Of a stretch of 55,736 nt of DNA, positions 33,128 through 42,586 are shown in pieces (positions within the stretch are counted from its first letter, which is position 1; the number at the start of each line of letters is the position of its first letter). A program made the translations under genes and the position numbers. Origin of the DNA: Mycolicibacterium hodleri (GTDB lineage Bacteria > Actinomycetota > Actinomycetes > Mycobacteriales > Mycobacteriaceae). The notes below the pieces were generated by a model. That model made no database searches. It was given only the letters and a program-made list of their open reading frames with translations, and was not told the DNA's origin. The stretch is taken from the NCBI RefSeq assembly GCF_006439015.1, contig NZ_RCZG01000023.1:1-55736 (forward strand), in the 5' to 3' direction.

Positions 33128-34233
33128 CCTCGCACGCGACCGGGGCGAGCGAAGTGACGGGGAAGAGTGCCGTGCACCGACCGTGGCCCGGTCTGATCGC
33201 CGCCTATCGCAACAGGCTGCCCGTCGAAGACGGCTGGACGCCGATCACGCTAATGGAGGGCGGTACGCCGCTCCTCGACGCCAAGCGGCTCTCCGAACAG
33301 ACCGGCTGCACGGTGTATCTGAAGGTGGAGGGGCTCAATCCCACCGGCTCGTTCAAGGACCGTGGCATGACGATGGCCGTGACCGAAGCGGTGGCCCGCG
33401 GCCAGAAGGCGGTCTTGTGTGCGTCGACCGGTAACACGTCGGCCTCGGCGGCGGCATATGCCGCGAGGGCGGGAATCACCTGCGCCGTGCTGATTCCGCA
33501 GGGCAAGATCGCCATGGGCAAGCTCGCGCAGGCGGTCATGCACGGCGCCAAGATCATTCAGATCGATGGAAACTTCGATGACTGTCTCGAGTTGGCACGC
33601 AAGTTGACTGCGGACTTCCCGGCGGTGTCGCTGGTCAACTCCGTCAACCCATACCGGATCGAAGGCCAGAAGACTGCCGCGTTCGAGATCGTCGACGCCC
33701 TCGGCGAAGCGCCAGACGTACACGCTCTGCCCGTCGGCAACGCGGGGAACATCACTGCGTACTGGAAGGGCTACACCGAGTATCACCGCGATGGGTTGGC
33801 GGAGAAGCTCCCACGCATGCTCGGCGCCCAGGCGGCCGGCGCCGCTCCGCTGGTGTCCGGGCAGCCCGTCTCCAACCCCGAAACCATCGCCACCGCCATC
33901 AGGATCGGCTCGCCCGCATCGTGGAACTCTGCCGTCGAAGCGCAGCAGCAGTCGAACGGCCGGTTCCTGGCGGCGACGGATGAGGAGATCCTCGCCGCGT
34001 ATCACCTGGTGGCGCGGAGCGAAGGCGTGTTCGTCGAGCCAGCCTCGGCGGCTAGTGTCGCGGGCCTGCTCAAGTCCATCGAGGACGGCTGGGTACAGAG
34101 GGGCTCCACCGTGGTGTGCACGGTGACCGGCAACGGACTGAAGGACCCCGACACCGCGTTGAAGGAACTGCCTCCCGTGACCGCCATCGCCGTGGATCCG
34201 ATCGCGGTCGCGGCCGAGCTCGGATTGGCGTAG
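33124..34233 (+). CDS. thrC: Threonine synthase
   Basis: The 369-residue PLP enzyme converts O-phosphohomoserine to threonine. The PLP lysine is in NPTGSFKDRGM (near 76), with the phosphate-binding SASAAAYAARAG and NAGNITAYWKGY motifs. Length fits the short actinobacterial class. The ATG overlaps the hom stop by four bases. Confidence 0.97.
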   Translation: MTSHATGASEVTGKSAVHRPWPGLIAAYRNRLPVEDGWTPITLMEGGTPLLDAKRLSEQTGCTVYLKVEGLNPTGSFKDRGMTMAVTEAVARGQKAVLCASTGNTSASAAAYAARAGITCAVLIPQGKIAMGKLAQAVMHGAKIIQIDGNFDDCLELARKLTADFPAVSLVNSVNPYRIEGQKTAAFEIVDALGEAPDVHALPVGNAGNITAYWKGYTEYHRDGLAEKLPRMLGAQAAGAAPLVSGQPVSNPETIATAIRIGSPASWNSAVEAQQQSNGRFLAATDEEILAAYHLVARSEGVFVEPASAASVAGLLKSIEDGWVQRGSTVVCTVTGNGLKDPDTALKELPPVTAIAVDPIAVAAELGLA

Positions 34234-34249
34234 CGGGAGTGAACCGTTG

Positions 34250-35224
34250 GTGATGCAGATCCTGCCTGCTGGAGTGGCCGCCACCTCCATCGTGGCCGCG
34301 TCTAGCGCCAATCTCGGCCCCGGCTTCGACAGCATGGGTTTGGCACTCAGTCTGTACGACGAAATCTATGTGGAGGCAACTGATTCCGGTCTCGTCATCG
34401 AAGTCGAGGGGGAGGGCCAAGGCCAGGTACCGCTGAACTCCTCCCATCTGGTGGTGCGCGCCATCGAACACGGCCTGCGGACGGCGGGTGTGCGTGCCAA
34501 CGGATTGATTGTCCGCTCCCGTAACATGATTCCGCACTCGCGCGGGTTGGGATCCTCCGCCGCCGCCGTGGTCGGTGGGCTCGCAGCGGCGAACGGCCTC
34601 ATTGTGCAATCTGCTTCATCTCCCATGTCGGACGCCGACCTCGTGCAGCTGGCGTCAGAGTTCGAGGGCCATCCCGACAACGCCTCCGCGGCCGTGCTTG
34701 GTGGCACGGTGGTGTCGTGGACCGAGGGTGACGGACCCAAACCCCGCTACGCCGCAGCGCAGCTGCGACTGCACCCGGACATTCACGTGTTCCCCGCCAT
34801 TCCCGAGGAACGTTCGTCGACGGCGGAGACGCGGGCGGTGCTCCCCAGCCAAGTCAGCCACGCCGATGCTCGTTTCAATCTCAGCAGGGCTGCGCTGTTA
34901 GTGGTGGCCCTCACCGAGCGTCCCGATTTACTCATGGCGGCCACGGAGGACCGCCTTCACCAGCCGCAGCGAGCCGCGGCGATGCCTGCGTCCGCGGAAT
35001 ACCTACAGATTCTGCGTCGTTGTGGCGTGGCAGCGGTGCTGTCGGGCGCTGGCCCTGCAATCCTTGCTTTCAGCACCGAGCCGGAATTGCCGGCACGAGC
35101 AGTGGAGTACGGCGCAGCACACGGGTTCTCCGTGAAGGAAATGTTGGTCGGCCAGCATGTTCGCTGGGCACCGGCCGAGGCGGTCAGCGTCGACGTCCAA
35201 GTCATCACCGGGACTGAGAGTTGA
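34250..35224 (+). CDS. thrB: Homoserine kinase
   Basis: This GHMP-family kinase of about 324 residues phosphorylates homoserine, the step before threonine synthase. It has the family ATP loop PHSRGLGSSAAAVVGG (near 97) and the N-terminal SSANLGPGFDSMGLALSLYD. Three adjacent start codons occur (TTG 34247, GTG 34250, ATG 34253) after GGGAG; GTG or ATG fits best. It closes the aspartate-family operon, 16 bases after thrC. A roughly 330-base gap to rho follows. Confidence 0.96.
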   Translation: MMQILPAGVAATSIVAASSANLGPGFDSMGLALSLYDEIYVEATDSGLVIEVEGEGQGQVPLNSSHLVVRAIEHGLRTAGVRANGLIVRSRNMIPHSRGLGSSAAAVVGGLAAANGLIVQSASSPMSDADLVQLASEFEGHPDNASAAVLGGTVVSWTEGDGPKPRYAAAQLRLHPDIHVFPAIPEERSSTAETRAVLPSQVSHADARFNLSRAALLVVALTERPDLLMAATEDRLHQPQRAAAMPASAEYLQILRRCGVAAVLSGAGPAILAFSTEPELPARAVEYGAAHGFSVKEMLVGQHVRWAPAEAVSVDVQVITGTES

Positions 35225-35553
35225 CAGTTGTCCCATGGGGATGTGGCGTGTTTCTTGCTTCCAGCGACGATGCGGGTTATTCTCGCTTTCGTCCAGCAAT
35301 CGCAGCGTCTGTGCCTGCGCCTACATTAGGACGACTCACAATCCTTCTCCTGGATGACGGTTCTCCGCACTGCGGTGAATCCCGGCGATCACCGTTGCAG
35401 CAGCAATGGTTGCACAGGCAATGGTGGGACTAGGGCATTCCAAAAGGCATTCCAAGGCATACCAAAAGGCATTCGGTAGCCGGCACCCAGCGGATCTGCT
35501 GAGTGCGACGAACCCTCGCAGAATCGGATCAGCGAGGGAAAGAAAGGAAATCC
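35225..35553 (+). promoter_or_regulatory. Long leader region upstream of rho, with GGCATTCC repeats
   Basis: No supported gene lies here. At 35434-35476 the motif GGCATTCC (or GGCATACC) followed by AA/AAAA occurs four times, at 35434, 35446, 35456 and 35468, making two 22-bp units. This is about 80-120 bases before the rho start and could be an RNA or protein binding site. A 70-codon frame from 35221 has weak support and is not called. Confidence 0.4.
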
Positions 35554-37650
35554 GTGACTGATACGGACCTCATCACGGCTAGCGGCAGCAGCGACGACGT
35601 CGACCTGTCGAACACCGTGAATTCACCAACCGTGGAAGCGGTTTCGGCTGCATCGACGGAATCGGCCGTCGCGCCGGACGCGGGAGGCGCGTCCGGCTCC
35701 GTCTCAGCCTCGGGTGACCGCCCGACCGCCCTGACCGCTATGGTGCTTCCCGACCTTCGAGCGCTGGCCGGCCAACTCGGCGTCAAGGGTTCCTCGGGTA
35801 TGCGCAAGAGCGAGCTGATCGCCGCCATCCGCGAGCATCGCGGTGAGACCAATGGCGGAGGCGCAAAGGCGACGCAAGCCGCCGAGCCCACGTCGGCGGT
35901 CGCCGAGCAGTCGGCACCTGCTGCCGACGCCGCCGCACCCGTCGACGCCGCCGAACCGCCCACCCGCCCACGTCGGGAGCGACGAGGTGCGTCTCGAGGG
36001 GCAGGTTCCGCAGTCGAGACTCAGGAGTCCGGCGGGCAGGCCGTCAAGGAAGTAGCTGAGGACAAAGCTCCCGAGGCGAACACCACAATCGAGCAGAAGT
36101 CGCCCGAAGGCCAGAAGTCGCCCGAGGACAAGGTTGCCGAGAAGAAGTCCGCCGACCGGCCCGGCAGGGGCGGCGAGCAGAGCGACAAGACCGTCGGCGA
36201 CAAGAAAGACGCGGCCCAGTCCGACAGCCCCCGCAACGCGGACCGTCAGAACAACAGGGGCAACGACGGCGGCAACAACGGCAACCGCGGCAACAACAAC
36301 GCGAACAACAACAACGCGAACAACAACAACTCGAACAACAGCAACAACGACGACGATGATGACGGCGACGGACGTCAGGGCAGGCGTGGTCGGCGGTTCC
36401 GCGATCGCAGGCGGCGCGGTGAGCGCGGCGACGCCCAGGGCGGTGGCAACAACGACCGCGACACGGAGTTGCGCGAAGACGACGTCGTCCAGCCCGTCGC
36501 GGGCATTCTCGACGTCCTGGACAACTACGCGTTCGTCCGTACCTCCGGCTACCTGGCCGGCACCAATGACGTCTACGTCTCCATGAACATGGTCCGCAAG
36601 AACGGCCTGCGTCGAGGCGACGCAATCACGGGCGCCGTTCGCGTCGCCCGCGAGGGTGAGGCCACCGGCGGAGGCAACAGCAGCCAGAATCCGCGGCAGA
36701 AGTTCAATCCGCTGGTCCGGCTCGACTCGGTGAACGGCGGTCCCGTCGAGGACGCCAGAAACCGCCCGGAGTTCGGCAAGCTGACCCCGCTCTACCCGAA
36801 TCAGCGCCTGCGTCTGGAGACCACTCCCGACCGGCTGACCACGCGCGTCATCGACCTGATCATGCCGATCGGCAAGGGCCAACGTGCGTTGATCGTCTCG
36901 CCGCCCAAGGCGGGCAAGACCATGATTCTGCAGAGCATCGCCAACGCGATCACCACGAACAACCCGGAATGCCACCTGATGGTGGTGCTGGTCGACGAGC
37001 GACCTGAAGAGGTCACCGACATGCAGCGTTCGGTGAAGGGTGAGGTCATTGCCTCGACCTTCGACCGGCCGCCGTCAGACCACACCGCGGTTGCGGAACT
37101 GGCCATCGAGCGCGCCAAGCGTCTCGTCGAGCAGGGCAAGGACGTCGTCGTATTGCTCGACTCCATCACCCGGCTCGGACGCGCCTACAACAACGCGTCA
37201 CCCGCTTCCGGCCGCATCCTCTCCGGTGGTGTCGACTCGACGGCGCTGTACCCGCCAAAACGATTCCTCGGCGCGGCCCGCAACATCGAGGACGGAGGCT
37301 CGCTGACGATCATCGCCACGGCCATGGTCGAGACCGGGTCGACCGGTGACACGGTCATCTTCGAGGAGTTCAAGGGCACGGGCAACGCCGAGATCAAGTT
37401 GGATCGCAAGATCGCCGAGCGTCGCGTGTTCCCGGCGGTCGACGTGAACCCGTCCGGTACCCGCAAGGACGAGCTGTTGCTGTCCAACGACGAGTTCGCC
37501 GTCGTGCACAAGCTGCGGCGTGTCCTGTCGGGGTTGGACTCGCATCAGGCCATCGACCTACTGATGAGCCAGTTGCGCAAGACGAAGAACAACTACGAGT
37601 TCCTGGTGCAGGTCTCCAAGACCACCCCGGGAGGCGTGGACTCCGACTAG
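35554..37650 (+). CDS. rho: Transcription termination factor Rho
   Basis: This 698-residue hexameric RNA helicase ends transcription at unstructured RNA. It has an N-terminal SAP-like helix bundle (near 62-100, VLPDLRALAGQLGVKGSSGM), a long low-complexity insertion, the cold-shock RNA-binding domain (near 312-390), Walker A SPPKAGKT (near 449), Walker B VVVLLDSITRLGRAYN (near 529) and the usual C-terminal translocation loops. The insertion (about 110-300) is acidic, then Asn-rich with runs of NNN, then Arg-rich (GRRGRRFRDRRRRGERG), and makes the protein longer than most mycobacterial Rho proteins. GTG 35554 with AGAAAGGAAA is preferred to the upstream start at 35503. A strong terminator follows. 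Confidence 0.97.
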   Translation: MTDTDLITASGSSDDVDLSNTVNSPTVEAVSAASTESAVAPDAGGASGSVSASGDRPTALTAMVLPDLRALAGQLGVKGSSGMRKSELIAAIREHRGETNGGGAKATQAAEPTSAVAEQSAPAADAAAPVDAAEPPTRPRRERRGASRGAGSAVETQESGGQAVKEVAEDKAPEANTTIEQKSPEGQKSPEDKVAEKKSADRPGRGGEQSDKTVGDKKDAAQSDSPRNADRQNNRGNDGGNNGNRGNNNANNNNANNNNSNNSNNDDDDDGDGRQGRRGRRFRDRRRRGERGDAQGGGNNDRDTELREDDVVQPVAGILDVLDNYAFVRTSGYLAGTNDVYVSMNMVRKNGLRRGDAITGAVRVAREGEATGGGNSSQNPRQKFNPLVRLDSVNGGPVEDARNRPEFGKLTPLYPNQRLRLETTPDRLTTRVIDLIMPIGKGQRALIVSPPKAGKTMILQSIANAITTNNPECHLMVVLVDERPEEVTDMQRSVKGEVIASTFDRPPSDHTAVAELAIERAKRLVEQGKDVVVLLDSITRLGRAYNNASPASGRILSGGVDSTALYPPKRFLGAARNIEDGGSLTIIATAMVETGSTGDTVIFEEFKGTGNAEIKLDRKIAERRVFPAVDVNPSGTRKDELLLSNDEFAVVHKLRRVLSGLDSHQAIDLLMSQLRKTKNNYEFLVQVSKTTPGGVDSD

Positions 37651-37667
37651 CAGCCGAACTGCACTAA

Positions 37668-37708
37668 CCCCCGCGCCGGGAACTCACCGAACGGCGTCGG
37701 GGGTTTTT
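37668..37708 (+). terminator. Intrinsic terminator after rho
   Basis: A GC stem (CCCCCGCGCCG with CGGCGTCGGGGG, one mismatch) ends in TTTTT, 18 bases after the rho stop. Confidence 0.9.
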
Positions 37709-37807
37709 GCGTTCCGATGACCCGCGACCGTGCGATGTCATGCGGGACACGCCGTAAAGGCGGATGGATTGGCACGGTCGAGGCGGATGAGCGCCAGTCG
37801 AATGACG

Positions 37808-38428
37808 TCAGGCCAGCGCCGGGTCGGCCCGAAGGCCGGGCATGACGTAGCGACGCACATGGGTGAGCACCGCGTCGTGGTCGGTGGGATCGAGCTGGTG
37901 CCCCGGTACCGTGGCCAGCGAAAGTAGCGCCCGGGCAACCCATTCCGATGCTTCCGCGATGTCCACGTTGGGATGGATCTCGTTGCGAGCCCTGGCGGCG
38001 ACGAGGTATCTGGACCAGAACTCGCCAAGGTCTGGCACCAGACCCTGGACGCCCGCGCCAGCACATGCCGCGAACTCCTCCGGCTCCTCTACGCGAAGCT
38101 TCATCAGGAGGGCGCCCGGGTCGGCGTAGGCGGTGCGCCCGTGCCTGATCCCCGCGGCGATCTGTTCGTCGAGGCCGTCGATCTGTTCCAGCATGGCGTG
38201 CGAGTCCGACCAGTAGGCGTCGTTGAGTCGCACGATCGCGGCCCCGAGTAGCGCGTTCTTGTCGGAGAAGTGTCGATACAGCCACCCCCGCGAAACGCCT
38301 GCCACCTCGGCGACCTCGGACACCGTCGTCGACCGAATGCCCTTGGCACGCAGGCACGTTTCCGCTGCATCGATGAGGCGGTCCCGCACGCTCTTCGACG
38401 CAGGCCGGGGTGCGGTAGCGCTCGTCAA
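37808..38428 (-). CDS. TetR-family transcriptional regulator
   Basis: The 206-residue protein has a TetR N-terminal helix-turn-helix (RDRLIDAAETCLRAKGIRST, TVSEVAEVAGVSRGWLYRHF) and an all-helical ligand domain (about 65-200). It starts with TTG 38428 behind AGGAG. It is divergent from an acyl-CoA ligase gene 137 bases away, so it most likely represses that gene and senses an acyl-CoA or related lipid; this is inferred from position only. The pair lies between rho and rpmE, breaking an otherwise compact block. Confidence 0.9.
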   Translation of the reverse strand: MTSATAPRPASKSVRDRLIDAAETCLRAKGIRSTTVSEVAEVAGVSRGWLYRHFSDKNALLGAAIVRLNDAYWSDSHAMLEQIDGLDEQIAAGIRHGRTAYADPGALLMKLRVEEPEEFAACAGAGVQGLVPDLGEFWSRYLVAARARNEIHPNVDIAEASEWVARALLSLATVPGHQLDPTDHDAVLTHVRRYVMPGLRADPALA

Positions 38429-38492
38429 CGGCGGACTCCTGTTCGTTTCTCAGCGCGGCGGAGTGGGACGGATGCATTCTGCCTGTTGCCAG

Positions 38493-38502
38493 ACGGTACC
38501 GT
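38493..38502. promoter_or_regulatory. Possible TetR operator
   Basis: ACGGTACCGT is a perfect 10-bp palindrome in the divergent tetR-fadD intergenic region. It is short for a TetR site and is suggested only by position. Confidence 0.25.
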
Positions 38503-38565
38503 GTGACAGATCGCTAGTAGACACTTCGATGATTCTGTTCATACTTGGAACTGAGGTAGCCGACG

Positions 38566-40146
38566 ATGGCGGACACACTCCAGCAGCTGCTCAGTACGAG
38601 GGCCGACCAGGACTCGATCGCCATCAAGGGCGACGACGCATCATGGACGTGGCGCGAGCACATCGCCGCCGCGCGCGCGCAGGCCGCCGCCGTGATCGCG
38701 ACAGCGGATCCGTCCCGGCCCTTGCACGTCGGCGTCCTGATGGGCAACACCCCTGACATGCTGACCGCGCTCGCGGCAGCCGGCCTCGGCGGGTACGTGG
38801 TGTGCGGCATCAACACCACGCGTCGAGGAGATGCCCTGGCCCGTGACATCGCCCGCGTCGACTGTCAGCTCGTGCTCACCGACCCCGCCCACCGGCACCT
38901 GCTCGATGACGTCGACCTGCCCGGCGTCACGGTGATCGACGTGTCGACCGACGACTGGGCGGCGCTGATCGGCGGCGCGCCAGAGTTGGTGCCACATCGC
39001 GAGGTCGGCCCCGACGACACGTTCATGATGATCTTCACCTCGGGTACTAGCGGGGAACCCAAGGCGGTCGAAGTACCGCACGCGATGGTCCTGTTCGCCG
39101 GAAGTGCGCTCGTCGCGCGATACGGACTCACCGACTCCGACGTGTGCTACCTGGCGATGCCCCTGTTCCATTCGAACGCCGTATATGCGGGCTGGAGCGT
39201 AGCGCTCGGCGCTGGAGCTGCCATGGTCCCCGCCGCGTTCTCGGCGTCGAGGTTCCTGCCCGATATCCGCCGGCACGGCGCCACCTACATGAACTACGTC
39301 GGCAAGCCGCTGGCCTACATCCTCGCGACGATCGAACAGCCCGACGACCATGACAACCCCCTTCGGATCGCGTTCGGCAACGAGGCCGCCGACCGCGACA
39401 TCGAGGAGTTCGGCCGCCGCTTCGGCTGCTCTGTCTGGGATGGCTTCGGCTCGACCGAGACGGCCGTGATCATCACCCGGCCCGACGACTGCCCGCCCGG
39501 TTCGATCGGCAAGGGATTTCCCGGGGTGGCCATCTACGACCCCGAGACCGTCGTCGAATGCGACGTCGCGCAGTTCGACGTGACGGGCGCACTGCTCAAC
39601 GCCGACGCGGCGACGGGGGAGTTGGTCAACACCAGCGGCAGCGGGCTGTTCCGCGGCTACTACAACGATCCCGGCGCCACCGACCAGCGTCTTCGTGACG
39701 GGATGTATTGGTCGGGTGATCTCGCCTACCGCGATGCCGACGGCTGGATCTACCTTGCGGGTCGCACGGCTGACTGGATGCGTGTCGACGGGGAGAACCT
39801 GACCACCGCACCGATCGAGCGAATTCTCCTGCGGCTGAACGCAATCAGTCGGGTGGCCGTCTACCCGGTCCCCGACGAGTTCGTCGGCGACCAGGTGATG
39901 GCCGCGATCGTGCTGCGCGACGACGCCGAGCTCGCCCCCGGCGAGTTCGAGGAGTTCCTGAAGGCTCAGCGGGATCTGTCCCCGAAGGCTTGGCCGCGCT
40001 ACGTGTGGGTCGCCGACGACCTCCCGAGCACGGCCACCAACAAGATCCTCAAGCGCGAGTTGATTGGTCTCGGCGTCGAACCGGCGGGCCGTGTCGTGTG
40101 GAAGCGAGACGGCACCAGTTTCGTCGTGGCGGTCAGTTCACCCTGA
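38566..40146 (+). CDS. Fatty-acid-CoA ligase (FadD1/FadD17-like)
   Basis: The 526-residue ANL enzyme has P-loop IFTSGTSGEPKAVE, the FGSTETAVI region, YWSGDLAYRDADGWIYL and the catalytic lysine segment STATNKILKREL. It lacks the large insertion typical of acyl-AMP ligases, so it probably makes acyl-CoA from a fatty acid or related carboxylate. I recall the FadD1/FadD17 subgroup as closest, without certainty. ATG 38566. Control by the divergent TetR gene is likely. Roughly 190 bases without features separate it from rpmE. Confidence 0.88.
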   Translation: MADTLQQLLSTRADQDSIAIKGDDASWTWREHIAAARAQAAAVIATADPSRPLHVGVLMGNTPDMLTALAAAGLGGYVVCGINTTRRGDALARDIARVDCQLVLTDPAHRHLLDDVDLPGVTVIDVSTDDWAALIGGAPELVPHREVGPDDTFMMIFTSGTSGEPKAVEVPHAMVLFAGSALVARYGLTDSDVCYLAMPLFHSNAVYAGWSVALGAGAAMVPAAFSASRFLPDIRRHGATYMNYVGKPLAYILATIEQPDDHDNPLRIAFGNEAADRDIEEFGRRFGCSVWDGFGSTETAVIITRPDDCPPGSIGKGFPGVAIYDPETVVECDVAQFDVTGALLNADAATGELVNTSGSGLFRGYYNDPGATDQRLRDGMYWSGDLAYRDADGWIYLAGRTADWMRVDGENLTTAPIERILLRLNAISRVAVYPVPDEFVGDQVMAAIVLRDDAELAPGEFEEFLKAQRDLSPKAWPRYVWVADDLPSTATNKILKRELIGLGVEPAGRVVWKRDGTSFVVAVSSP

Positions 40147-40336
40147 ACGCGGCTCACTCCGATGCCGCTGCGCACGACGACCGATGCAGCCGGAATAGGT
40201 GCCGGCGCATCAGTGTTTAGGAGGTTGGCGGCTGACCTGGCATAATCGACCGTCGACCCCTCGGTTCCGGTTCACGTCTGAAGACTCAGGTCAGGATCTC
40301 AGGCGACCCGGCGGCCAACGATAGAAGAGGACCAAC

Positions 40337-40576
40337 ATGAAATCGGGCATTCACCCCAAGTACGTCGAAACCACCGTGGTCTGCGGCTGCGGAAACAGCT
40401 TCCAGACGCGTAGCACCAAGGAGAGCGGCAACATCTCGGTCGAGGTCTGCTCCCAGTGCCACCCCTTCTACACCGGCAAGCAGAAGATCCTCGACAGCGG
40501 CGGCCGCGTGGCCCGCTTCGAGAAGCGCTACGGCAAGCGCGCCGGTGCGGGCGAAACGGCCGCAACCGACAAGTAG
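40337..40576 (+). CDS. rpmE: 50S ribosomal protein L31 (zinc-binding form)
   Basis: The 79-residue protein has CGC near 16-18 and CSQC near 38-41, the four cysteines of the zinc-containing L31 type, and the conserved HPFYTGKQK. It sits on the large subunit and bridges the subunits. Zinc-free paralogs replace it under zinc starvation in mycobacteria; this is the standard form. ATG 40337 follows AGAGGACC. Confidence 0.97.
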   Translation: MKSGIHPKYVETTVVCGCGNSFQTRSTKESGNISVEVCSQCHPFYTGKQKILDSGGRVARFEKRYGKRAGAGETAATDK

Positions 40577-40586
40577 TCAGCCAAAC

Positions 40587-40625
40587 GGCGCCCGTTCCGA
40601 CGCATTCGTGCCAGGGACGGGCGCC
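40587..40625 (+). terminator. Hairpin between rpmE and prfA
   Basis: GGCGCCCGT and ACGGGCGCC form a perfect 9-bp stem 10 bases after the rpmE stop, without a T-run. It may attenuate or protect the rpmE message. Confidence 0.55.
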
Positions 40626-40662
40626 GCTTGCGTTCTGCTGACCGTTCAGGAGGAAGGGCACG

Positions 40663-41742
40663 ATGGCCGCCACCGATTCGGCGACGAGAGTCGACGCGCT
40701 CGTAGCCGAGCACGCCGATCTCGAACGTCAGCTCTCCGACCCGGCTCTGCACGCCGACGCGGGAGCTGCCCGCAAGGTGGGGCGCCGGTTTGCGCAGCTC
40801 GCGCCGATCGTGTCCACCCATCGCAAGTTGGAGACGGCGCGCGGTGATCTCGAGGCCGCCCGCGAACTGGCGACCGAGGATGCGTCGTTCGCCGCCGAGG
40901 TTCCCGACTTGGCCGCTCACGTCGCCGGACTCGAGACCCAGCTTTCCGACCTGCTCGCGCCCCGCGATCCGCACGACGGGAACGACGTCGTCATGGAGGT
41001 GAAGTCGGGGGAGGGCGGTGAGGAGTCGGCGCTGTTCGCCGCCGACCTCGCTCGGATGTACATCCGCTACGCCGAGCGGCATGGCTGGAGCGTGACGGTG
41101 CTCGACGAGACCTTCTCCGATCTGGGGGGTTACAAGGACGCCACCCTTACGATCGCCAGCAAGGGTGACGCCGCCGACGGCGTCTGGTCGCGGCTGAAGT
41201 TCGAAGGTGGCGTACACCGCGTGCAGCGGGTGCCCGTGACCGAATCTCAGGGACGGGTGCACACGTCCGCGGCCGGCGTACTGGTGTATCCGGAGCCCGA
41301 TGACGTGGCCGAGGTGTCCATCGACGAGTCGGATCTGCGCATCGACGTCTACCGGTCCTCCGGCAAGGGCGGTCAGGGCGTCAACACCACCGACTCGGCG
41401 GTCCGCATCACGCACCTGCCGACCGGCATCGTCGTGACGTGCCAGAACGAGCGCTCACAACTGCAGAACAAGGCCCGCGCCATGATCGTGCTGGCCGCCC
41501 GACTGCAGGCGCTCGCCGAGGAGCAGGCGTCAGCCGACGCGTCGGCCGATCGGGCCAGCCAGATCCGCACGGTTGACCGCAGCGAGCGCATCCGCACCTA
41601 CAACTTTCCCGAGAACCGGATCACCGATCACCGAATCGGATTCAAGGCGCACAACCTCGACCAGGTTCTCGAGGGCGAACTCGACCCGATGTTCGACGCG
41701 TTGGCGGCCGCGGACAGGCACGCCAGGCTGCAGGAGACATGA
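40663..41742 (+). CDS. prfA: Peptide chain release factor 1
   Basis: The 359-residue factor ends translation at UAA and UAG. The codon-reading tripeptide is Pro-Val-Thr (RVPVTESQGR, near 189) and the peptidyl-transfer GGQ motif is in GKGGQGVN (near 235). ATG 40663 has a near-ideal AGGAGGAAGG ribosome site. The stop overlaps prmC, whose product methylates the GGQ glutamine. Confidence 0.98.
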   Translation: MAATDSATRVDALVAEHADLERQLSDPALHADAGAARKVGRRFAQLAPIVSTHRKLETARGDLEAARELATEDASFAAEVPDLAAHVAGLETQLSDLLAPRDPHDGNDVVMEVKSGEGGEESALFAADLARMYIRYAERHGWSVTVLDETFSDLGGYKDATLTIASKGDAADGVWSRLKFEGGVHRVQRVPVTESQGRVHTSAAGVLVYPEPDDVAEVSIDESDLRIDVYRSSGKGGQGVNTTDSAVRITHLPTGIVVTCQNERSQLQNKARAMIVLAARLQALAEEQASADASADRASQIRTVDRSERIRTYNFPENRITDHRIGFKAHNLDQVLEGELDPMFDALAAADRHARLQET

Positions 41743-42581
41743 CGCGTCTGCGGCGGGCCATCGACGAGGCGGCCCGCACGCTGGCGCAGGAGGGGATCGA
41801 CAGCGCAATCGTCGACGCCGAACTGCTCGCCGCGCACGTCGCCGGCATCGATCGCGGCCTGCTGAGGTTCCACGACCCGGACGAGTCGTTCTTCGACGGT
41901 TACCGCACCGTCGTCGATGCGCGCGCCCGTCGAATTCCCCTGCAGCATCTGACGGCCTCGGTTGCCTTCGGTCCGCTGGTGCTCGAAGTCGGTCCCGGCG
42001 TGTTCATCCCGCGTCCCGAAACCGAATCACTTTTGGAATGGGCTCTCCAGCAACGGCTGCCACCAGCACCCCTGATCGTTGACCTCTGCACCGGGTCGGG
42101 GGCGCTGGCCGTGGCGCTGGCGGATGCGACGCCGGGTGCCCGTGTCGTCGGAGTCGACGACTCCACCGAGGCGCTGGACTACGCGCGTCGCAACTGTGAC
42201 GGTCGCGCGGTCGAATTGATCCACGCCGACGTCACCGTCGTCGGATTGCTCGGCGAGCACGACGGTCGTGTCGATCTGCTGGTGTCGAACCCGCCCTACA
42301 TTCCGGACGGCGCCGCTCTGGCTCCCGAGGTGGCTGAGCACGATCCGGCCCATGCGCTGTTCGGTGGGTCTGACGGAATGCAGGTCATCGGTCCCATCGT
42401 CACGCTGGCCGCCAGGCTGCTCGGTCCCGGCGCGTGGGCCGCCGTAGAACACGACGACGACACGGCAGCGTCGACCGTCGCTTTGTTCGAGGAGTCAGGC
42501 GCCTTCACCGAGGTGACGTCGCGTCGAGATCTCGCCGGTCGCCCCCGGTTCGTCACGGCGAGGCGGAAGGGTTCAGGCTAG
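41739..42581 (+). CDS. prmC: Release factor glutamine methyltransferase
   Basis: The 280-residue SAM-dependent enzyme N5-methylates the glutamine of GGQ in release factors. It has an N-terminal helical domain, FIPRPETESLLEWAL, a SAM loop VDLCTGSGALAVALA and the catalytic NPPY (near 184, SNPPYIPDG). It starts within the prfA stop (ATGA), the usual pairing of enzyme and substrate. Confidence 0.97.
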   Translation: MTRLRRAIDEAARTLAQEGIDSAIVDAELLAAHVAGIDRGLLRFHDPDESFFDGYRTVVDARARRIPLQHLTASVAFGPLVLEVGPGVFIPRPETESLLEWALQQRLPPAPLIVDLCTGSGALAVALADATPGARVVGVDDSTEALDYARRNCDGRAVELIHADVTVVGLLGEHDGRVDLLVSNPPYIPDGAALAPEVAEHDPAHALFGGSDGMQVIGPIVTLAARLLGPGAWAAVEHDDDTAASTVALFEESGAFTEVTSRRDLAGRPRFVTARRKGSG

Positions 42582-42586
42582 GGAAC

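Noticed and set aside
36280..36360. Frameshift or assembly error in the AAC-rich part of rho
   Set aside because: The frame stays open and re-enters the conserved RNA-binding domain correctly, so the Asn run is a real insertion.
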